The notes beneath the pieces are model-generated. The model saw only the letters and a program-made list of their open reading frames with translations. It was not told the DNA's origin and did no database searches. 64,000 nt of DNA from Amycolatopsis lurida (lineage in GTDB: Bacteria > Actinomycetota > Actinomycetes > Mycobacteriales > Pseudonocardiaceae). The translations under genes were made by a program, and so were the position numbers. This document shows, piece by piece, positions 52,751-60,988 of the stretch. The stretch is from contig NZ_FNTA01000004.1 of the NCBI RefSeq assembly GCF_900105055.1, positions 6,107,501-6,171,500 on the forward strand, given 5' to 3'. How positions within the stretch are numbered: the stretch's first letter is position 1; the number at the start of each line of letters is the position of its first letter.

Positions 52751-53323
52751 CTAGTAGTCGGTGTCGTCGGCCAGTCGCCAGATGGCGTTGTAGACGGTCG
52801 AGTAGTCGCCGTAGTGCCAGCGGGTGCCTTCCGGGATGGGGTCGTCGAGGGGGCCCTCAGGCGCCATGCGGCAGTCTTTGCGAACTTTCGCGGCGAGTTC
52901 GGCGGTGAACTCGTCGGACAGCTGGCGGCTGGTGGAGACGTGAGTGGCGCAGAAGTGCACCAGCTCGGCCTGGTGGCAGCAGCGGGAGGCGTGGAGGCCG
53001 TTGTTGTCGTCGAGGTCGCAGCCGTAAGTGCGGGCTACGCGCGGCCCGTGTTCGGGGCAGTACCAGGAGTCGGCGGAGTAGGCGCAGTCGGTCATGCTCT
53101 CGAACCGGCCGCTTTGGAACGCGTAGACGACCTGGTCGACGTCCTTGGTGGTGGGGCCGTCAGTCCAGCCGACGTAGACCGACGAGCCGCCGGCGTAGCG
53201 GGAGATCCGGACTGAAAATTTGGTGTCTGGGAAGGTCTTTTTGAGTTCTTTGCGGACGAGTTTCGCGACGTCGGCGGTGTCGATAAACCGGGATTCGGTG
53301 ATGGGAACGTCGTTGCTGTTCAT
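52751..53323 (-). CDS. LPD29-domain protein of a mobile element
   Basis: 190 residues from ATG 53323 with GAGGAG in the right place. Residues 16-80 (TADVAKLVRKELKKTFPDTK, SVRISRYAGGSSVYVGWTDG, AFQSGRFESM) match the LPD29 domain, found in large polyvalent proteins and short plasmid, phage or integrative-element genes. The second half has a cysteine/histidine-rich segment (WYCPEHGP, SRCCHQ, HFCATH) that may bind zinc. Function unknown. The ~240-bp palindromic repeat lies directly upstream and supplies its ribosome-binding site. Confidence 0.75.
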   Translation of the reverse strand: MNSNDVPITESRFIDTADVAKLVRKELKKTFPDTKFSVRISRYAGGSSVYVGWTDGPTTKDVDQVVYAFQSGRFESMTDCAYSADSWYCPEHGPRVARTYGCDLDDNNGLHASRCCHQAELVHFCATHVSTSRQLSDEFTAELAAKVRKDCRMAPEGPLDDPIPEGTRWHYGDYSTVYNAIWRLADDTDY

Positions 53324-53330
53324 GGGTTTC

Positions 53331-53567
53331 TCTCCTCACGTTGTTTCCCCTTGGTGGTGGGGGCCGGTTTTTCGCAGCTCGGCGCGAGAAAGGGATGTCC
53401 AGCGGTACTCTTGGCGCGAAAAGTTTTCGCCCGGCTCAACCGTCGACGGTGAGGAGAGAACAATGCGGTTGAGTCGGAACCAGCGAAAAGTTTCCGGGCC
53501 GCCGCTTGACATCTCGGCGCGCCGAGACACGCTGCGATGCCCCCACCGCCTTGGGGAAACAACGCCC
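53331..53567. repeat. Long imperfect palindrome, copy A
   Basis: About 237 bp, closely repeated at 54440-54680. Its outer arms (53340-53364 and 53539-53563) are inverted copies sharing GTTGTTTCCCC and GGTGGGGGC. Inside are GCGAAAAGTTTTCGC, a second GCGAAAAGTTT, CTCGGCGCGCCGAG and an inner stem CTCAACCG...CGGTTGAG. It lies at the 5' side of the LPD29 gene. It could be a regulatory leader, a structured RNA gene or a protein-binding array. Confidence 0.8.
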
Positions 53568-53669
53568 GAAGGTCAGCAGTGTGGAGACCGCCCGCGGTCG
53601 GAACTCCGCACCGGCCGCGCAGCGGACGCGTTGACTGTGCTAGTCCGCTGGCGGGCGTGTCGACAAACG

Positions 53670-53888
53670 TCAGCAGCCCGATGGTGGGCCGGGTGTGAGG
53701 TAGTCGCAGTGGCCGCTGGCGGTCACGCGGTAGTCGGCGTCGCCGCCGGCATAGCGGACCCGGACGCGTTTGCAGCCGCCGGGCAGGTCGGTGATGGCGA
53801 TGATGTGCCCTGAGGCGAGAGCGAGTGTGCCCCGATAGATCAAGCATGTGACCGGATCGCCAACCTGGTACGGGAATCGATGGGGCAT
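53670..53888 (-). CDS. Small hypothetical protein
   Basis: 72 residues from ATG 53888 with AGGAGA 8 bases upstream. The sequence (PYQVGDPVTCLIYRGTLALA, KRVRVRYAGGDADYRV) has the alternating strand pattern of a small SH3-like or KOW-like beta barrel. It lies between the LPD29 and DUF6573 genes, same strand, and is probably part of the same mobile-element gene set. Function unknown. Confidence 0.6.
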   Translation of the reverse strand: MPHRFPYQVGDPVTCLIYRGTLALASGHIIAITDLPGGCKRVRVRYAGGDADYRVTASGHCDYLTPGPPSGC

Positions 53889-53986
53889 AACGGTTTTCTC
53901 CTAACTTGTGGTGTTTGTGGGCGATGTCGCCAGGGGGTGGGGTGTGGCGATCGGGAGCCCGCGAGGGTGCGGGCTCCCGACCGTGG

Positions 53987-54433
53987 TCATAGTTCGGTGA
54001 GGCCGGACAGGACGGTGATCACGGGCTCGGCGTCGTCGCCGGGGCCGAAGTTCGCGTAGAGCGTGACGTGGTGGCTGCGGCCTTGGCCACGGCGCGGGGT
54101 GACACGGACGGTGAAGCTGAGGGTGTGGTCGTTGGGGTTGGTGTGGGCGCGGATGGCGGCGTGGAGCGCGAGTAAGACGCTGCGTTCGCGGTCGCGTCGG
54201 GTCTGGTGGATGTGCGCGCGGTCCTCGTCGGTCGTGTCCCAGTTGATGAAGCCTTCGAAGACTGAGCGGGTGTAGGCCAGAGGCCAGCGGAAGCCCGTCT
54301 GCTTCAGCAAATCGGTGTCGGCTTCGACGAGTTCGCCGTCGCGTAGGGCGTCGGCGCGGGTGTAGGCGTGGATGATCTCCCATCCGTTGAAGCCGGCCGG
54401 GTCCTGCTGCTGTTGGTCGTTGTTGTCGGTCAT
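53987..54433 (-). CDS. DUF6573-family protein of a mobile element
   Basis: 148 residues from ATG 54433, with GAGGAGAG supplied by the repeat upstream. GWEIIHAYTRADALRDGELV at 16-35 and GFRWPLAYTRSVFE at 47-60 are the signature of DUF6573 (tyrosine-threonine-arginine blocks), a family of unknown function carried by plasmids and integrative elements. The C-terminal part (DHTLSFTVRVTPRRGQGRSH) is beta-rich. It shares the palindromic leader type with the LPD29 gene, so the two are probably co-regulated. Confidence 0.7.
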   Translation of the reverse strand: MTDNNDQQQQDPAGFNGWEIIHAYTRADALRDGELVEADTDLLKQTGFRWPLAYTRSVFEGFINWDTTDEDRAHIHQTRRDRERSVLLALHAAIRAHTNPNDHTLSFTVRVTPRRGQGRSHHVTLYANFGPGDDAEPVITVLSGLTEL

Positions 54434-54439
54434 GTCATC

Positions 54440-54680
54440 TCTCCTCACGTTGTTTTCCCCTTGGTGGTGGGGGCCGGTTTTTCGCAGCTCGGCGCGAGAA
54501 AAGGATGTCAAGCGGTACTCGTGGCGTGGGAAGTTTTCGCCCGGCTCAACCGTCGACAGTGAGGAGAGAAACAGGGACGGTGGAGACGGGCATCAGCGAA
54601 AAGTTTCCGCGCAGCCGCTTGACATCTCGGCGCGCCGAGGCACGCTGCGATGCCCCCGCCGCCGAAGGGGAAACAACACC
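54440..54680. repeat. Long imperfect palindrome, copy B
   Basis: Second copy of the ~240-bp element, at the 5' side of the DUF6573 gene. Identical to copy A over long stretches (TCCTCACGTTG, CCTTGGTGGTGGGGGCCGG, TTGACATCTCGGCGCGCCGA) but changed in the centre, where copy A has an ATG after GAGGAGAGAACA and copy B has none. So the structure, not a reading frame, is conserved. Confidence 0.8.
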
Positions 54681-54879
54681 CAACGGGTGTGAGAGCGCGG
54701 TCTGGAGGCCGCTTGCGGTCGCCAGGCAGGATCGGACGCGCAGCGACCGCCGCAGTAGTCACATTCAAATAATCGCGTCGTCAATGACTTGACGGCAGTG
54801 CCGACGTGTTTAAAAGTCTATTTTTGTAGAATTTTGACGAATTGGCGGCTATAGTGACAATGTAAGCGATTGGGGTGCC

Positions 54880-56052
54880 ATGCTAATTCGGTTTGAAGTA
54901 TCGAACTTTCGATCGATACGTGACCGTGTTGAGTTCTCAATGGTCGCGGTCGATCGCGAACGAGCCGCGGCGCGGGCGGTGTCAGGGCTGGGTGAGAGTC
55001 TGCTGACGGTTGCGGGGATCTTCGGGCCTAACGCTTCAGGTAAGTCCAGTGTCCTCGGCGCGATGGCGCACCTTCGCCGCGCTGTAGCGGAGTCGTTTCC
55101 GGCGCGAGAGGAAGCGTCGCTGATGCAGCCGTTCACGTTGCCTCGGGACGGTGCACGCGTTGGCGAGTTCGTGGTCGAGATGACCGTGGCCGGTGTCCGG
55201 TTCGAGTATCGCGTGACGCTCGAGAGCGGGCAGGTGCAGTACGAGGGGCTGTTCCACTATCCCGAGAGGAAACGCCGTCGCCTGTTTGAGCGCCGTGGTA
55301 GCGAGCTCACCCTTGCCAGGGGACTGGGCACTCTGGCGGTCGCGCGAGACCTGCTGGCACCGCAGGTGTTGGTGTTGTCGATCGCGCGGCAGGTCGGTCC
55401 GTCGCTGGTCGGTGACTTCGCCGAGGAGCTGCTGTCGATCCAGGTGTGGAACGCCTCCGATGACGGCTACGCGGCGGAGTGCTGGCGCGAGGCCGGCGGC
55501 GCTGCTATCGCGCTTGCGTTGATGAAGCTGGTCGACCCGGACGTCGACGAGATACTCGTCGATCAGCCAGCTGCTGCGGAGGGATCAAGCGGTGTCGCGA
55601 TAGTTCGCCGCGGTTCCGGCCGCAGCATGGTGTGTGAGGTGGTGGACGAGTCGGGTGGTGTGCGCCGCTGGTTCTCGGTTGTGCCGTCGGTGGTTGCAGC
55701 GCTCACGAGCGGTGCGGTGGTGGTGGCCGATGACCTGGATGCGGGTATCCATCCCCTGGTCGTGGCTGAGTTGGTTCGCGTGTTCGGTGATCGGGTGGCG
55801 AACCCTAAGGGTGCGCAGTTGGTGTTCGCTTCTGCTCGCACGGGTCTGTTGAACCAGCTCAATCGGGACGAAGTGTGGTTTACCGAGAAGTCCGAGGAAG
55901 GTGTAACGAGGCTGGGGTCGCTCGCGGAGTTCGCGGGCGAACGGGTCCGTAAGTCGGAGAACGTGGAGCGGAGTTATCTGGCCGGCCGGTTCGGCGCGCT
56001 TCCCGAAGTTGGTGGTATGGCCCGCGAACTCGGTTCGGTCGTCGATGTCTGA
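54880..56052 (+). CDS. AAA (OLD/AAA_15-like) ATPase
   Basis: 390 residues from ATG 54880, GGGG just upstream. N-terminus LIRFEVSNFRSIRDRVEFSM and Walker A GPNASGKSS (about 49-57) define the SMC/RecF-like AAA_15/AAA_21 family that powers OLD-type nucleases, retrons and many abortive-infection systems. Near 285 the Walker B/D-loop region reads VVVADDLDAGIHP, with Asp-Asp where the family usually has Asp-Glu. No TOPRIM or nuclease domain follows. The gene is preceded by an AT-rich 200-base promoter region. It may be a lone ATPase sensor; a partner could be the convergent nuclease gene. Confidence 0.75.
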   Translation: MLIRFEVSNFRSIRDRVEFSMVAVDRERAAARAVSGLGESLLTVAGIFGPNASGKSSVLGAMAHLRRAVAESFPAREEASLMQPFTLPRDGARVGEFVVEMTVAGVRFEYRVTLESGQVQYEGLFHYPERKRRRLFERRGSELTLARGLGTLAVARDLLAPQVLVLSIARQVGPSLVGDFAEELLSIQVWNASDDGYAAECWREAGGAAIALALMKLVDPDVDEILVDQPAAAEGSSGVAIVRRGSGRSMVCEVVDESGGVRRWFSVVPSVVAALTSGAVVVADDLDAGIHPLVVAELVRVFGDRVANPKGAQLVFASARTGLLNQLNRDEVWFTEKSEEGVTRLGSLAEFAGERVRKSENVERSYLAGRFGALPEVGGMARELGSVVDV

Positions 56053-56178
56053 GGAAAGGCAACACTTGAAAGGGGTGTTGGCTCCTGTCCGCGCTATGCA
56101 CGCTGTGACGCACTCACTGTCTGAAAGACAACAACCCGAAGTGACGCTAGAGTCTGGTGGCCGCGAGCGGGTACCAGA

Positions 56179-58044
56179 TCAGGTTGGATGCTCCGTGGAT
56201 ATTGCCTGGGATCGTGCGTCAACTGGGGTACGCGATGGTGTCGTCCACGCTTTGAGGCGGGTCATTACTGCCACGGGATCGGGTGCGGTGGCGTAGACAA
56301 CGATCTCGGTGTAGCGGGTGTCGTCGATGCGCAGCGGTGGCAGCGGGTGTTCACGTAGTCGGGCCACGAGATAGCCGGCGGCAAGCAGGTCGAGCGATTT
56401 CGCGGTGTCGATGTCGATTTTGTCGGCGTGCCAGTAGGAGCCGTCGTATTCGATGGCGATCATGCGGCCGTCGCCGAGGTCGGCGGTGATGTCGACGAGC
56501 CAGCGGGCGCGGCGGGTGAAGGCGTCGCTGGTGACGGGCTGTCCTGAGGCGGCGTTGCCGAACACGGCTTGGGCTGCGGCGTGATGCTCGATTTCGACTT
56601 TCGACTTGCCTGTTTCCCGACATTGCGGGCAGCCGGAGCCTGACGCGCGGGAGGCGAGTGTCGCTTGCCAGGTGTGGTCAGGGTTGGTCGAGCACACCCA
56701 GGTCGGGGTGAAGGCTGTTTGCCCGCTGGGGCGGACTTGCCACGCGGTGAGAGGGTTGGTCGGTGCCCATTCGGCGGCGATCTCGGGATAGTGGAACGCT
56801 AGCGAGTCGAGGATGCTGCGGCACCGCGGACATCGCAGTCGTTGGCCGCCGTCGCGGCGGGCGGGGCTTTCCTGCCACTCGTGGCCGCAGTCGGGGTCAC
56901 GCCACCAGATGTTCTTGCGCGAGTTGGGTGACACCGTGGCCAGGCGGATCTTTCCGTTCTTTTCCGGATGCCACTGCGCGGCGAGCTCTCGGTTGATCCG
57001 GTACGCGGCTGGATCGACTTGGGCTTGGTCGCGCTGCTGCTGTCGGGTCTCGTTTCCCCGGCACACCGGGCAACCGGAGTCCAGGTAAGTCAGCGGGCTG
57101 ACTCGTGGGTGGTGGCCTTGAGGGCAGCGGAATTTGCGCAGCCGGCCTCTGGCGACGGTGACGGTGGCGGGGTCGGCTTCGTCGTCCCACGCGGCCAGCA
57201 GTTCCGGAACCTCGGTGATCGGGGTGATCTGGTAGCGGGCGTATTGCGCTTTCCACTCGGCTCTGCGTTTGGCTTCGCAGTCCGGGCAGCGCGCTGCGGT
57301 GACCATGTCCCGGACTCGGCTGGTGAACTCGAGTTCGCAGTCGGGGCAGCGCCAGTGCGCGGTGCGGGTCGCGCGGATAGTGGCGGTGTCCCACGCGGAT
57401 TGGTCGTTGCGGTCGTGGTCCCACCACTCGAGTACGCGGAGCCCGGAGTCTTTGAGCAGGTCTTTGGTTCTGGGGCCGGACACGTTGGTGGTTTGCCGTT
57501 CGCGCCGGGGGTTGGTTTGACAGGAGCAGCCGAACCCGATATCGCCCAGGCGTAGGGCTGAGATCCGGTCGCAGTAGACGCACTGCACGCGGTGCGGATC
57601 ACCCGAGAGGGAGAGGCCATCGAGCTGCTCGAGGTAGCGGTAGCCGTGCTCGTGCGCATGCTGGCGCGCGTGCTCAGGTCCGGTGGGTGTGGGCAGCGCG
57701 TATGCGCTTTGCATGGCGCGGGATGATGTTGCCCAGCTTCGCCAGTAGCACGCCCGGCAGGTTGCTTCGCCGGTTCGGTTTTTCTCGAGTGTGTATTCGA
57801 GCCGGTAGTGGGCGATACATCCGCAAGTGAGGCATTGGGTGAGTCGCCACGCGGTGGGGGTGGTGAACGGTTCAAGCGGCTCCAGGCCACCGCGACGCAA
57901 GATCTCGGTGATGTGCGGATCACACCATGCCGGCTTGGATCTCGTTCTAAACGCCGCTGGCCTGGAGCAATCCGCCGCTGAGCACTGCTGGGAGATCGTG
58001 ACCACCGGATGATCGTGCCACAGGGCTGTCCGGCTCGGGAGCAA
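56179..58044 (-). CDS. Zinc-ribbon array protein with C-terminal Vsr/DUF559-like nuclease
   Basis: 621 residues from TTG 58044; GTG 58008 is an equally possible start, and neither has a good ribosome-binding site. Many CxxC knuckles run through the protein (CLTCGC, CRAC, CVYC, CPDC twice, CPVC, CPRC, CPQC), in repeats of the treble-clef zinc-ribbon type (DUF4379-like: ELAAQWHPEKNGK, EIAAEWAPTNPLTAWQV). The last ~120 residues hold a nuclease core (VDITADLGDGRMIAIEYDG then YWH) like that of the helicase at 39069. Probably recognises DNA through its fingers and cleaves. Biological role unknown. Confidence 0.75.
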   Translation of the reverse strand: MLPSRTALWHDHPVVTISQQCSAADCSRPAAFRTRSKPAWCDPHITEILRRGGLEPLEPFTTPTAWRLTQCLTCGCIAHYRLEYTLEKNRTGEATCRACYWRSWATSSRAMQSAYALPTPTGPEHARQHAHEHGYRYLEQLDGLSLSGDPHRVQCVYCDRISALRLGDIGFGCSCQTNPRRERQTTNVSGPRTKDLLKDSGLRVLEWWDHDRNDQSAWDTATIRATRTAHWRCPDCELEFTSRVRDMVTAARCPDCEAKRRAEWKAQYARYQITPITEVPELLAAWDDEADPATVTVARGRLRKFRCPQGHHPRVSPLTYLDSGCPVCRGNETRQQQRDQAQVDPAAYRINRELAAQWHPEKNGKIRLATVSPNSRKNIWWRDPDCGHEWQESPARRDGGQRLRCPRCRSILDSLAFHYPEIAAEWAPTNPLTAWQVRPSGQTAFTPTWVCSTNPDHTWQATLASRASGSGCPQCRETGKSKVEIEHHAAAQAVFGNAASGQPVTSDAFTRRARWLVDITADLGDGRMIAIEYDGSYWHADKIDIDTAKSLDLLAAGYLVARLREHPLPPLRIDDTRYTEIVVYATAPDPVAVMTRLKAWTTPSRTPVDARSQAISTEHPT

Positions 58045-58254
58045 TGACGAGGGCAGGGTGACGGGCGTGAGCGAGCGAAGACCGGTGCGAACATAGGTTG
58101 CGTCACCTCATCGCGCTGCTCGCCATGCGCGAGGCGGCCAACGTGTGAACGCTTCGCAGCGCCTGGCGGCGTGATCTCATCGCATGGCAGCCGGAGCCAT
58201 GCCGTAGACCGTCTCGGGTCTTGCTGCGAGTCAGGTCTGGGGCGGCGGCCGACA

Positions 58255-59427
58255 TCAGGGGGTGGCGTCGGGTGGCCAGAGTTCCCATTTGTTGGCGTAG
58301 CCGCGGCGAACGATGGCGTCTGGGTGCTGTGCTTGAAGCTCGGCAAGATGGGCCATGACTTGGGAGAGGGGTAGCCCGGAGGAGATGACGGCGAGCGGCT
58401 TTGGCCGTGGCGCAGGGGGCTCGGCGGGTTTCTTGGTGAGTTCGAAGAACAGTTCACGGGCCTGTTGCCGGCCTTGGGCGTAGCGGGGCCAGGTGTGGCA
58501 GGGGCCTTTGGGCAGGATGAGTTGGTAGGGGTTGTCGTGCCAGCTCAGTGGTTTGGGGCATTGGGAGCACATGGCGGGCGCGTCGAGTTTGGGGATGGCT
58601 TCGAGTTGCTGGCGTGCGAGTTCCTTGCTGGCGAGCTGGCCGCGGAGTTGGCTGCGCTCAGCGTGACCGGGTTCGGCATCGAGTGTGCTGCGCAGTTGCG
58701 CAGTGAGGGCGCGGAGTTGGCGTACTTCGCGGATTCGCCAGCTGGTGAATTCCGCGAGGCCGAGGGTTCGCCGGTGGCTGGGGAGCCGCCCGTTCTTGTC
58801 GATGACGGTTTCGGGGTCTCCGACCTGCTCACGCAGCTGATCGACGCGGGCCTGCCAGTCTCGGATGCTGGCTTCGTAGTCGGCGATCTCGTCGACGCGT
58901 TTACGTGGGTCCATGAGTGGTGCCCAGGTTCCATCGCGTAGCGCGGCGAGATGCGCGGTGGCCGAACGCAGGCTCGCTTCGTCTTCCAGTAGCTCGAGGC
59001 TGGCGTGGTGTCGTTGTGCGTTGCAGAGAGGGATTCGTGCCTGCCGCTGCTGTTCTTCGAGTTTTCGCTTGTTCTGCCAGTCAATGCGTCGCCGCGCGAA
59101 CCATGCCCGGCTTTCGGCTTCGGTCTCGCTGTGGTGGTCGGGTTCGGCTCGTTCCCACTGGTCGTGGATGAGGCCCGCCGCGTGGAGTTCGTGTTCGCGT
59201 TCTTCTCGGATCCACGGGTTCCAGGTGGTGTGATCGTAGAGTTCGAGCACGGTCGTGCGCGCGGCCACGAATTCGGTGAAGGTGACGGTGCTTCCTAGGC
59301 TGACTCGCCAGAGCATGCCGTCATGCTCGTGAACCTGACGGCCGGGCACGCGTGGTTCCGGCGGGGCACCGCCGACAGGTTCGTCAAAGAGAGACAGCTG
59401 GGGACTGAGGGTGATGGGGCGTCTCAC
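58255..59427 (-). CDS. Hypothetical protein with central coiled coil
   Basis: 390 residues from GTG 59427, no clear ribosome-binding site. A compact N-terminal part (VSLGSTVTFTEFVAARTTVL) is followed by highly charged helices (about 95-290: RRIDWQNKRKLEEQQRQARI, IRDWQARVDQLREQVGDPET) typical of a coiled coil. A single CxxC (MCSQCPKPLSWHDNPY near 305) precedes a short C-terminal alpha/beta unit (PLSQVMAHLAELQAQHPDAI). No family is recognised. It lies 210 bases upstream of the zinc-ribbon nuclease on the same strand and may be co-transcribed. Confidence 0.6.
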   Translation of the reverse strand: MRRPITLSPQLSLFDEPVGGAPPEPRVPGRQVHEHDGMLWRVSLGSTVTFTEFVAARTTVLELYDHTTWNPWIREEREHELHAAGLIHDQWERAEPDHHSETEAESRAWFARRRIDWQNKRKLEEQQRQARIPLCNAQRHHASLELLEDEASLRSATAHLAALRDGTWAPLMDPRKRVDEIADYEASIRDWQARVDQLREQVGDPETVIDKNGRLPSHRRTLGLAEFTSWRIREVRQLRALTAQLRSTLDAEPGHAERSQLRGQLASKELARQQLEAIPKLDAPAMCSQCPKPLSWHDNPYQLILPKGPCHTWPRYAQGRQQARELFFELTKKPAEPPAPRPKPLAVISSGLPLSQVMAHLAELQAQHPDAIVRRGYANKWELWPPDATP

Positions 59428-59603
59428 GGGGTGAGCGTGTCAGCCGCCAGTGCTCGGGGGTGGGAGGCACGCCTCGGGCCGAGCGTGTCCACGACCGGGG
59501 CCGCGATGTCACTCGATTGCCACATCATGGCGCGGCTGGGCGCCGGTCACATCGTCGCGGACCGGCAGGTTCGACACCGGGCACCTGACTGGGCCTGGTG
59601 GTG

Positions 59604-59644
59604 GGGTGCGCATGCCGCTGTCATCCCCAGCGGCATGCGCACCC
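59604..59644. terminator. Long perfect hairpin behind a minus-strand gene
   Basis: 17-bp perfect arms (59604-59620, 59628-59644) with a 7-base loop, 33 bases beyond the stop of the membrane-protein gene at 59677. A strong terminator-like stem without T-run. Confidence 0.65.
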
Positions 59645-59676
59645 GTTCTGATTACTGTGTCTTCTCTAGCTGTGGG

Positions 59677-60111
59677 TTAGACAGCGATCGCGGGAGTGGA
59701 CTCTGGCGGCTCGGTGTTCGGCGGGGTGCCGGTGGTGTGCCTTCGGTGCAGCCACCACAGTCCGGCCAGGCCGAGCGCGCCGGCCTGGAGCGCTGGGGTG
59801 GCGGCGAGTACGAGTGCGACGAGCGCACCGATGACGGCGAACCAGTAGAGCAAGGCTCGCCGGGCGTGGTCCCAGCTGCCGAACAGGGCGTGGTGGAGGA
59901 GGTTGAGCCAGTGAGGACCGCGCCGCAGGTGTCGGCAGGCCGGGTCGGTGATGATGCCGACGGGTTCGCTGGTCAGGTCGAGCAGTTCGTCGAGGCTGAC
60001 TTCGGCCGGGTGACACTCGCGGTGGTGATTATGCGTGGCGGGCGGGTTGTTTTCCTGCTCGCGGGGTGTTTCTTCTGGCGTGTCGCCAGAAGCCAGCGGT
60101 ACGCTGGTCAT
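59677..60111 (-). CDS. Small membrane protein
   Basis: 144 residues from ATG 60111, preceded by GGAGG at 8 bases; the ATG at 60126 lacks such a site. The cytosolic N-terminal ~75 residues are acidic and histidine-rich (THNHHRECHPAEVSLDELLD). Two adjacent membrane segments follow (about 80-125: ALLYWFAVIGALVALVLAAT, ALGLAGLWWLH), and a short proline-rich tail. No family is recognised. Compact hydrophobic hairpin proteins of this kind occur as toxins or as mobile-element membrane proteins; no evidence chooses between them. Confidence 0.6.
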   Translation of the reverse strand: MTSVPLASGDTPEETPREQENNPPATHNHHRECHPAEVSLDELLDLTSEPVGIITDPACRHLRRGPHWLNLLHHALFGSWDHARRALLYWFAVIGALVALVLAATPALQAGALGLAGLWWLHRRHTTGTPPNTEPPESTPAIAV

Positions 60112-60163
60112 CGGTGATGCCTCCATGAAACTTTGCCGTTTGGTGGGTTGGTTGAACCTTTTT

Positions 60164-60201
60164 GAGCGGTTCCCCGTGCCTGGGGAACCGCTCTTCTTTT
60201 T
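60164..60201 (+). terminator. Intrinsic terminator
   Basis: Perfect 12-bp stem GAGCGGTTCCCC / GGGGAACCGCTC (60164-60175, 60182-60193), 6-base loop, then TTCTTTTT. It is the only classic terminator with T-run in the window and faces plus, yet no plus-strand gene precedes it, which hints at an unannotated short transcript upstream or at read-in protection. Confidence 0.75.
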
Positions 60202-60988
60202 GCGCTTGAGGTCCTGTCTGGTGGCTGCGGTGGTGTGAGCAGCGTGAACGGGGCCTCAGTGCCCATTGTGGACGAACCCGGTGGGTTTACGGGCTAGTAA
60301 CCAGGAGGTTTCGCGGTTGCTGCGCTTAGCGGTCCATACGGCTTCACCGGGGGTGATCAGTAGGTGTGGTCTTCATGCTTTCGTGTGACGACTCGGGAGG
60401 GGTGGCGGGAAACTGATACCGAGGCGTGTTCTAAAAAAGCAATGAGTGTCCCTGTTCACTCGAACGCGCGCGGTGAATTCACTGTGGTGTAGCGCGCTGC
60501 GCGAGAAGTGTTCGGTACCGAACACTCGCAGATCGCATCCGCACATGCAGATGGGCATGCGGCCGGAAATGTGCCCATTCGTCGCCGGATTCGACCGCTC
60601 GTCGCATCCGTGTTGTCGCTGGTGAGAGCGATAAATATCGGTCGCGTGACCGATATTTGCATCGACGTCACGCGCTGTTTGACGAGGTTAAAACTCACGG
60701 GTAACTCATACGTCGGAGTACTTCTCGATTCTTGGTGCAAAAAATCCAGGGCTTCGTTGCTGAGGGCGCCAATTGGCATGGATCGCGTCGGGAAACAGCT
60801 GATGATTCGCGTGGGCATCTTGTGTGCTGGTCGCTGATCTCTGGGTGTCTGACTGGGTTTCGCATCAAGCGCGTTCCGTCAGGGTGACCTGTTGCGGCGA
60901 ATTTGCGGCCTGTAACCCCTCGTACGTGATCAACTACGCATTGCTAGGTTAGCTCGCCTGTTCGACTGTGCTGAGAAATGAGAGGGAC
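60202..60988. promoter_or_regulatory. Large gene-free regulatory region upstream of the Hsp70-like operon
   Basis: About 790 bases, AT-richer than the surroundings, without a convincing gene; overlapping frames on both strands lack ribosome-binding sites. It carries a perfect 20-bp palindrome (60507-60526, AGTGTTCGGTACCGAACACT) and an 11-4-11 inverted repeat (60633-60658, arms AAATATCGGTC and GACCGATATTT). Both have the form of dimeric repressor operators. A short RNA gene is possible. Confidence 0.5.

Noticed and set aside
53463..53813. Plus-strand frame starting at an ATG with GAGGAGAG inside palindrome copy A
   Set aside because: Copy B conserves the surrounding sequence but not the ATG or frame, and the frame runs antisense through the 72-residue gene.
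60456..60837. Overlapping minus (120 aa) and plus (109 aa) frames upstream of the Hsp70-like gene
   Set aside because: No ribosome-binding site, no domain, and the two exclude each other; the region is dominated by palindromes.
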